From Amoebophrya sp. A120 (taxonomy: Eukaryota; Sar; Dinophyceae; Syndiniales; Amoebophryaceae), in NCBI GenBank assembly GCA_905178155.1, contig CAJINV010000002.1, positions 8,637,224-8,701,223 on the forward strand: a stretch of 64,000 bases of DNA, given 5' to 3'. The translations under genes were made by a program, and so were the position numbers. Below, in pieces: positions 59,898 to 64,000 of this stretch (positions within the stretch are counted from its first letter, which is position 1; each line of letters begins with the position of its first letter). The notes beneath the pieces are model-generated. The model was not told the origin of the DNA. It was given only the letters and a program-made list of their open reading frames with translations, and searched no databases.

Positions 59898-61298
59898 TCA
59901 TACAAAGTTTTTCGCTACGATTTTGGTCAACCCCGCAAAGCTCCCCCGCATGGCGGCCGCGTGCTCCTTCACCTCGCGGCTCGCTTCCGCGTTCTGCACC
60001 GCGCGGTGGTGCAAGACCGTTGTCAGACCGTGGAACTGCTCCCGCATCGCCTGCTTGTGCTTCGCCTCGTTTTCCACCCGCAGCTGCTCCTGCCGCTTCC
60101 GCTCCTCCTCCGCCGCCCGCGTGTGCAGGCTCACCTTGTGCGCCAGGATGGTCGCCAGCCCCTTGGACAGCGTTTTGGTGCCCGTGGACGGCAAAGTCGC
60201 CTGGCGCACCTTGTGCGCCATGATTTTCGCCAGAATGTTCAGCGACTTCGTGCCCGTCGAGGGCTTAGTGCGCGTTTTCACCTTGTGCGCCAGTATGGTG
60301 GCAATGCCCGTCCAGTCGTTCGAGGCTGTGGAGAGATGCTTATGTAACTCGTCGTCCTCCTCCGTGATGTGGTGTAAGTGTTTCAAGTAAAAATGGAACT
60401 CCGCGGGCCCTAACTCGAAGAAAGCGTTGAAGAAGTGCCGCACGTCCTTTGCAAGGGTGTGCCGCAACTCGTTCGGACGAGTTTTTGATGAAGTAGTAGA
60501 TCCTGCGCCGTCAACGGTGGAGGACTTGTTTTCTTCTTCATCCAGCAGGAGGAGTCCCGCGAGCTTCTTCTCCAGATCGGCATGAAAGTCGCCCAGACGT
60601 TCCACAGCGACCTGCAGGGGCACATCCTGCAGACGAATCGCCGAAGACGACGAGCCTGCTTTACCAGGCGGCCCCGGAGCACTTGTTCCTACGGCTGCTC
60701 TTCTTGCATGCGGCCAACCTTTTGGGCTCGGGGAATAGGACTCTGGAAAGAACAAAACGCCACCAGAAGTGATGCGATCGGATAGTTCAGACTCTTCGGC
60801 GGGTCGTAGTTGCAACGCGTTGGAACTACGTGATATTCCGAGAGCGGACGGAGATATAATTCGGTGCTCATCGAAATCGCCGACGTTATTTTCCGGCAGG
60901 GACGATAGGAACATTGACTCGTCAGGAGAGTGTGAGTGTCCTCCGGGCGAGCGCTTCAAGTAGGTCGTGGTATCTGGGCGATTGGCCGCCGCCTCCTGCT
61001 TCAGCCGGTTTATTTTCCGTACTGGCGTCGCGTAGGCCGTCGAACTGGGAGCAACACCTGGAGTGGTTTGTTCTCTCGAATTCCGTCTTCTCGGCGGCGA
61101 GAAGCGGTCGTGGCTTTCGATATGCTTCCTGTCGTGTCGTGAGGCCGCACTACGGGTTGTAAACGGCACACCATGTGTAGCTGTCGTAGTTGCTCTTTCC
61201 TGTCTTTCCCGTAAGGTCTGCACTGTCATGTTCCCCCGAGCGTGCGGTGGCATCGCCGGAGTCGTTCGGCCGCGGCGCGGGGGCGTGAAGTGCTGCAT
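59898..61298 (-). CDS. AHKV-repeat protein, 466 aa
   Basis: Clean frame from ATG (MQHFTPPRRGRTTPAMPPHA) to TGA. Residues 1-235 are basic, Ser/Pro/Arg-rich and disordered. A helical part follows (LQVAVERLGDFHADLEKKLA, then HFFNAFFELGPAEFHFYLKH). At about residues 335-400 there are three tandem ~25-residue repeats built on LAxIxAHKV followed by PSTGTKxL: IATILAHKVKTRTKPSTGTK, LAKIMAHKVRQATLPSTGTK, LATILAHKVSLHTR. Two degenerate versions follow (LTTVLHHRAVQ and LTKIVAKNFV at the very C-terminus). The repeats look like amphipathic helices with basic linkers. No family recognised. The gene lies 106 bp upstream of the giant PDZ-like gene; nothing shows a functional link. Confidence 0.7.
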   Translation of the reverse strand: MQHFTPPRRGRTTPAMPPHARGNMTVQTLRERQERATTTATHGVPFTTRSAASRHDRKHIESHDRFSPPRRRNSREQTTPGVAPSSTAYATPVRKINRLKQEAAANRPDTTTYLKRSPGGHSHSPDESMFLSSLPENNVGDFDEHRIISPSALGISRSSNALQLRPAEESELSDRITSGGVLFFPESYSPSPKGWPHARRAAVGTSAPGPPGKAGSSSSAIRLQDVPLQVAVERLGDFHADLEKKLAGLLLLDEEENKSSTVDGAGSTTSSKTRPNELRHTLAKDVRHFFNAFFELGPAEFHFYLKHLHHITEEDDELHKHLSTASNDWTGIATILAHKVKTRTKPSTGTKSLNILAKIMAHKVRQATLPSTGTKTLSKGLATILAHKVSLHTRAAEEERKRQEQLRVENEAKHKQAMREQFHGLTTVLHHRAVQNAEASREVKEHAAAMRGSFAGLTKIVAKNFV

Positions 61299-61299
61299 G

Positions 61300-62155
61300 G
61301 TGGTGTCCGATGAAGCGATGAAAACTTGTTCTTGGCTTCAACACAACCTGATTGAAGTGAGCAGTAGCAAGCGTTGGTGGCACATCTTTAGTCGCTGCCG
61401 CGGCGGCAAGAGGAGTAAAACAACGGCAGCTGCATACGCACACCAGAAATTGACACGACCTAAACGGCCTACTTCTACACGTATGTATTTATTTCCTGAA
61501 GGTGCTGGCTCCGAAAAGGCAAATTTTGGAACGACTATCAAGCCCAAGTACTTACCCCAAGCCCACGCGTGTACGACAATTTTGATCATCAATTTGATTT
61601 TCACGGATACCACTTCAAATACGAATGAAGACGATGTTGACATACGACATGCGATACTGGCAGTGAAAACGTCCACGAGCTGACGATCTTTGGTTCACGA
61701 TCCTTCGAAGGAGGTTGTTGTTCACCGTGACGTTTATAGCGATCAGATGGCGCATCACAGGTGCACGAGAAAACACGACAGGTGGCTGCGATTACCAGAG
61801 AACATTCATAGCGCCGATTGTTGCATTTCTCCGATGACAGAGACAGACTCAGAAAGACCGGATAGATTTTTCCATCAGTAAAACTAAAAGCGAACACCAG
61901 TCACACACTGTCACATATCAAGTCGCGACCGCCCTTTCCGACAGGCTTCTGCATCAGCGTGCGTTGCGCTAGTACCACTGCGCGTTGCAGACCTAGATCT
62001 TCAGGAGCATGTACATGATAGAAAGATGCATGTGCGTGATGTCGCGTCGTCGTAACCGTATATTTTGTGCTACTTCCCGAAAAAGCAGGACCGCCAAAAA
62101 CAAAGTGATAAAAAGTAGTTGTAGTGATGCCGCCAGGGCGAAATGAAGATTCCAC
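61300..62155. other. Gap with an in-frame extension after the exosome subunit stop
   Basis: About 850 bp between two genes. The part next to the exosome-like gene (62155-61901) stays open for 84 codons in the same frame as that gene, directly after its TGA. The remainder shows only short frames and no recognised element. Confidence 0.4.
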
Positions 62156-63226
62156 TCAACCTACATTCATCATTTTCGCTACTACGGCCTCTTTCAACGC
62201 TTCTCGCATCAGGCATTGGTACTCGTGCACGTCGGCTCGTGCCAGATCAAGCAGGTTGGGGAGCGTTGATATCCTCTTCTCGGAAGAAGTGTTTACTGCG
62301 AGGACATTTTTACTCTGCTGATGCTCTAGAAAGGCAACAGAGCCGGCCACTTCCGCATACAGGATGCTGCCACCACTTGAACTTGTTCGCGTCATATGCT
62401 TGTTCGAACGGTTTTCAGCTGCGCCAGAACCGCTCGTAGATGCCTTCGGTGTAGTAGTCAACATATCCTTCTCGAGCTGCTGGGTACTACAAGCACTTGA
62501 CGTTGCATTTCCACTTGCCTCGGCAACATCAAGGCCTTCTTCTGCATCACTGCAGCGAGATGAAAACCTCACCGCCAAGGCACAGGCCGACATCCCCACC
62601 AGACCCCGCAACTTTACGCCAGCGTCGGCAAGCGCGAGGCAGGCGGCCATCGTCGCAGCTGAGGCTGTCAAGGACAAGGGATTCGGGTTTGCTGTTCTGG
62701 CTACAAGTGCTTCTCCCGGAGAACAATCAGTAGACGAAGTAGCACTACATGATGGACCGCTGCTTCCGGAAATTTTTGTAGTGGAGCCTTTACTTGTGTA
62801 AAAACCGCTCGTCCCGCTGCCTTGCTGCAACACGACGATATCCAGCATAATGGAGCCGGAGACTTGCTCGCTTTCCGGGCTTTCCAAAGTCTGCAACAAA
62901 ACGGATTCCACAGTTTGCTTCAGCCGGTCGATCCACTGGCGCCGGTGCTTCGGCTTACTGGTTTGTTGGTGTAGTTCCTGGGTAGTGGAACTTAGAGCAC
63001 CAGAGGCAGCAGTCGTTGAGCCAGTTGCGTCGAAAAAGCCGCGCACGTTCAGATCCAGCACGCCGCGACGATCCCGCCGTCCGCGGTGCAGCACGAGAAT
63101 CTTTTCGTGTTCCAGCTCGACGTACCCGGACCCGAAACACGGCATACCACCGTCGGCGCCCGGGTGGCAAGAGGCGCGAAAAAGCGCATGTGGTCGCGGT
63201 GGTCGTGTTGGAGTTGTAGTAGCCAT
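62156..63226 (-). CDS. Exosome RNase PH-domain subunit, Rrp41/Mtr3-like, divergent
   Basis: Full frame from ATG to TGA, 356 aa. The RNase PH fold is recognisable by its strand order: GSGYVELEHEKILVLHRG matches the GSAYxExGxTKVL start; IMLDIVVLQQGSG matches the central xIxVxVLQxDG strand; LTASAATMAACLALADAGVK matches the ANAAxxALxDAGI helix, followed by LRGLVGMSACAL. The C-terminal part (ARADVHEYQCLMREALKEAV) matches the final helix of Rrp41-type subunits. In the eukaryotic exosome these proteins form the six-subunit ring for 3'-5' RNA decay and processing in nucleus and cytoplasm, and are usually catalytically dead. Long Ser/Thr-rich insertions interrupt the loops, and the usual N-terminal RPDGR motif is reduced to RPPRPHALFRASC. 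Which of the ring subunits it is cannot be settled by eye. Confidence 0.7.
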   Translation of the reverse strand: MATTTPTRPPRPHALFRASCHPGADGGMPCFGSGYVELEHEKILVLHRGRRDRRGVLDLNVRGFFDATGSTTAASGALSSTTQELHQQTSKPKHRRQWIDRLKQTVESVLLQTLESPESEQVSGSIMLDIVVLQQGSGTSGFYTSKGSTTKISGSSGPSCSATSSTDCSPGEALVARTANPNPLSLTASAATMAACLALADAGVKLRGLVGMSACALAVRFSSRCSDAEEGLDVAEASGNATSSACSTQQLEKDMLTTTPKASTSGSGAAENRSNKHMTRTSSSGGSILYAEVAGSVAFLEHQQSKNVLAVNTSSEKRISTLPNLLDLARADVHEYQCLMREALKEAVVAKMMNVG

Positions 63227-63299
63227 TCTTTCACTTTTTGGAACGCTACTTGTTCACTGCTGGTCCTCAGGCTCGTCCAGCTCTAGATGATAAATTGAA

Positions 63300-64000
63300 A
63301 TGCTTTCATCAAAATGAAAAAACACTACCGGTTATGCGTCAAATAACCCTTCAAATATTTTTCTACCTCGCGTAGCAGGCTGGATGTGGTTCTCCTGGGT
63401 GTTCGTTGTTATAGTCGCGATATGGCGCTACAGCTACGTGTATGATCGTTCATTTTGATGTATCCAGCAAATGGGGATCCACACCCACAATATGGTTTGA
63501 CGTTGATTTCCACAATGATCTTTTTTTCTGGTGAGCAGAATCAATGTGTATGCGTGGATCTCAGGTGAAATTTTCGATCTCGATTAAAACCAAATGAAGA
63601 GCACACGTCAAAGATCAGAACCTTATATCAGTTTCGAGTCGCGGGTATGAGCGCAAATCGTCCACGGAATACACATATTGAACTTGTTTGCCTCGTCCTC
63701 ACAGACCAAACTACCACACATCAAAGATCTTTCACGTACACGATCGGACCTCAATTCAAGAACGCTTCCGAAAGCAGCGCGTTACTCTCTCCTCAGATTC
63801 CGCTTCACTATCTTCATGACAGTTTCACTGTGATGATTGGCTCTTTCTTTTCCCGGCTTAGTTCTTGGAGTTTGCTTCCGTGCTAGTTGATTTACGTATC
63901 GAAAACTGGCTTGAGCTGTAGCAGTTAAAGCTAAACAGTCACACAGTCGTTGGCTATGTAGTATCATCGTCAAATTATTTGTGTTTGTTGTCGTACATGA
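63300..64000. other. AT-rich right edge, no firm gene
   Basis: About 700 bp upstream of the exosome-like gene. A minus-strand frame ending near 63782 (ARKQTPRTKPGKERANHHSE.., about 33 coding-like codons after a CTAG) may be the end of a gene lying beyond the window. Plus-strand frames here look fortuitous. Confidence 0.3.

Noticed and set aside
1-64000. Wholesale stop-codon reassignment
   Set aside because: The giant frames end cleanly at TAA, TAG or TGA and none needs an in-frame stop to be read as sense.
1-64000. tRNA, rRNA, CRISPR array or prokaryotic operon signals
   Set aside because: I looked for T-loop-like GGTTCGAATC motifs, regular spacer-repeat arrays and Shine-Dalgarno patterns and found none convincing; introns and gene style are eukaryotic.

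Overview
This is nuclear DNA from a eukaryote, and the sequence points to the dinoflagellate lineage. The strongest evidence is a perfect 22-nt match to the conserved dinoflagellate spliced leader (DCCGTAGCCATTTTGGCTCA.., D = T here) on the minus strand at 19291-19312. Other features agree: nearly every believable gene lies on the minus strand (a unidirectional gene array), genes are separated by short AT-richer gaps, and a 116-bp hairpin-forming, direct-repeat-flanked introner-like element interrupts one reading frame. Introner elements with inverted and direct repeats are known from dinoflagellates, including syndinians such as Amoebophrya; that genus is a guess. TAA, TAG and TGA are all used as stops, so the standard code seems to apply.

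Layout on the minus strand, left to right: a single-pass membrane protein (232-2644); a small ORF (2694-3059); a ~4,060-aa protein with a LamG-like domain and C-terminal zinc-ribbon cysteines (3098-15389); an introner-interrupted gene (15493-16615); a 182-aa His-tract protein (17193-17741); a complex tract with exon fragments, the spliced-leader match, a TIR element and a GC-rich island (17.9-20.5 kb); a Tudor-like/basic coiled-coil protein (20791-24278); a Lys-rich protein with a folded C-terminal domain (24392-26107); an AT-rich gap; a 2,962-aa low-complexity/helical protein (27817-36705); a cluster of three conventionally spliced small-exon genes (37505-43304); a Gln-rich 633-aa protein (43507-45408); a hidden terminal exon (45885-46112); a 4,549-aa protein carrying six tandem PDZ-like modules (46142-59791); a 466-aa protein with AHKV repeats (59898-61298); and a divergent RNase PH-fold exosome subunit (62156-63226).

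Two gene styles are mixed. Three giant reading frames (12.2, 8.9 and 13.7 kb) are uninterrupted apart, in one case, from a proposed tiny first exon, and they occupy more than half of the window. The 37.5-43.3 kb block instead has 70-510-nt exons joined by GT-AG introns. Splice junctions given here were inferred by eye from GT/AG sites, phase compatibility and protein-like translation; none is backed by transcripts. Apart from the exosome subunit, no gene could be assigned to a named pathway, and most products look lineage-specific. I see no operon-like functional logic linking neighbours. No tRNA, rRNA, CRISPR array or prokaryotic signal was recognised.
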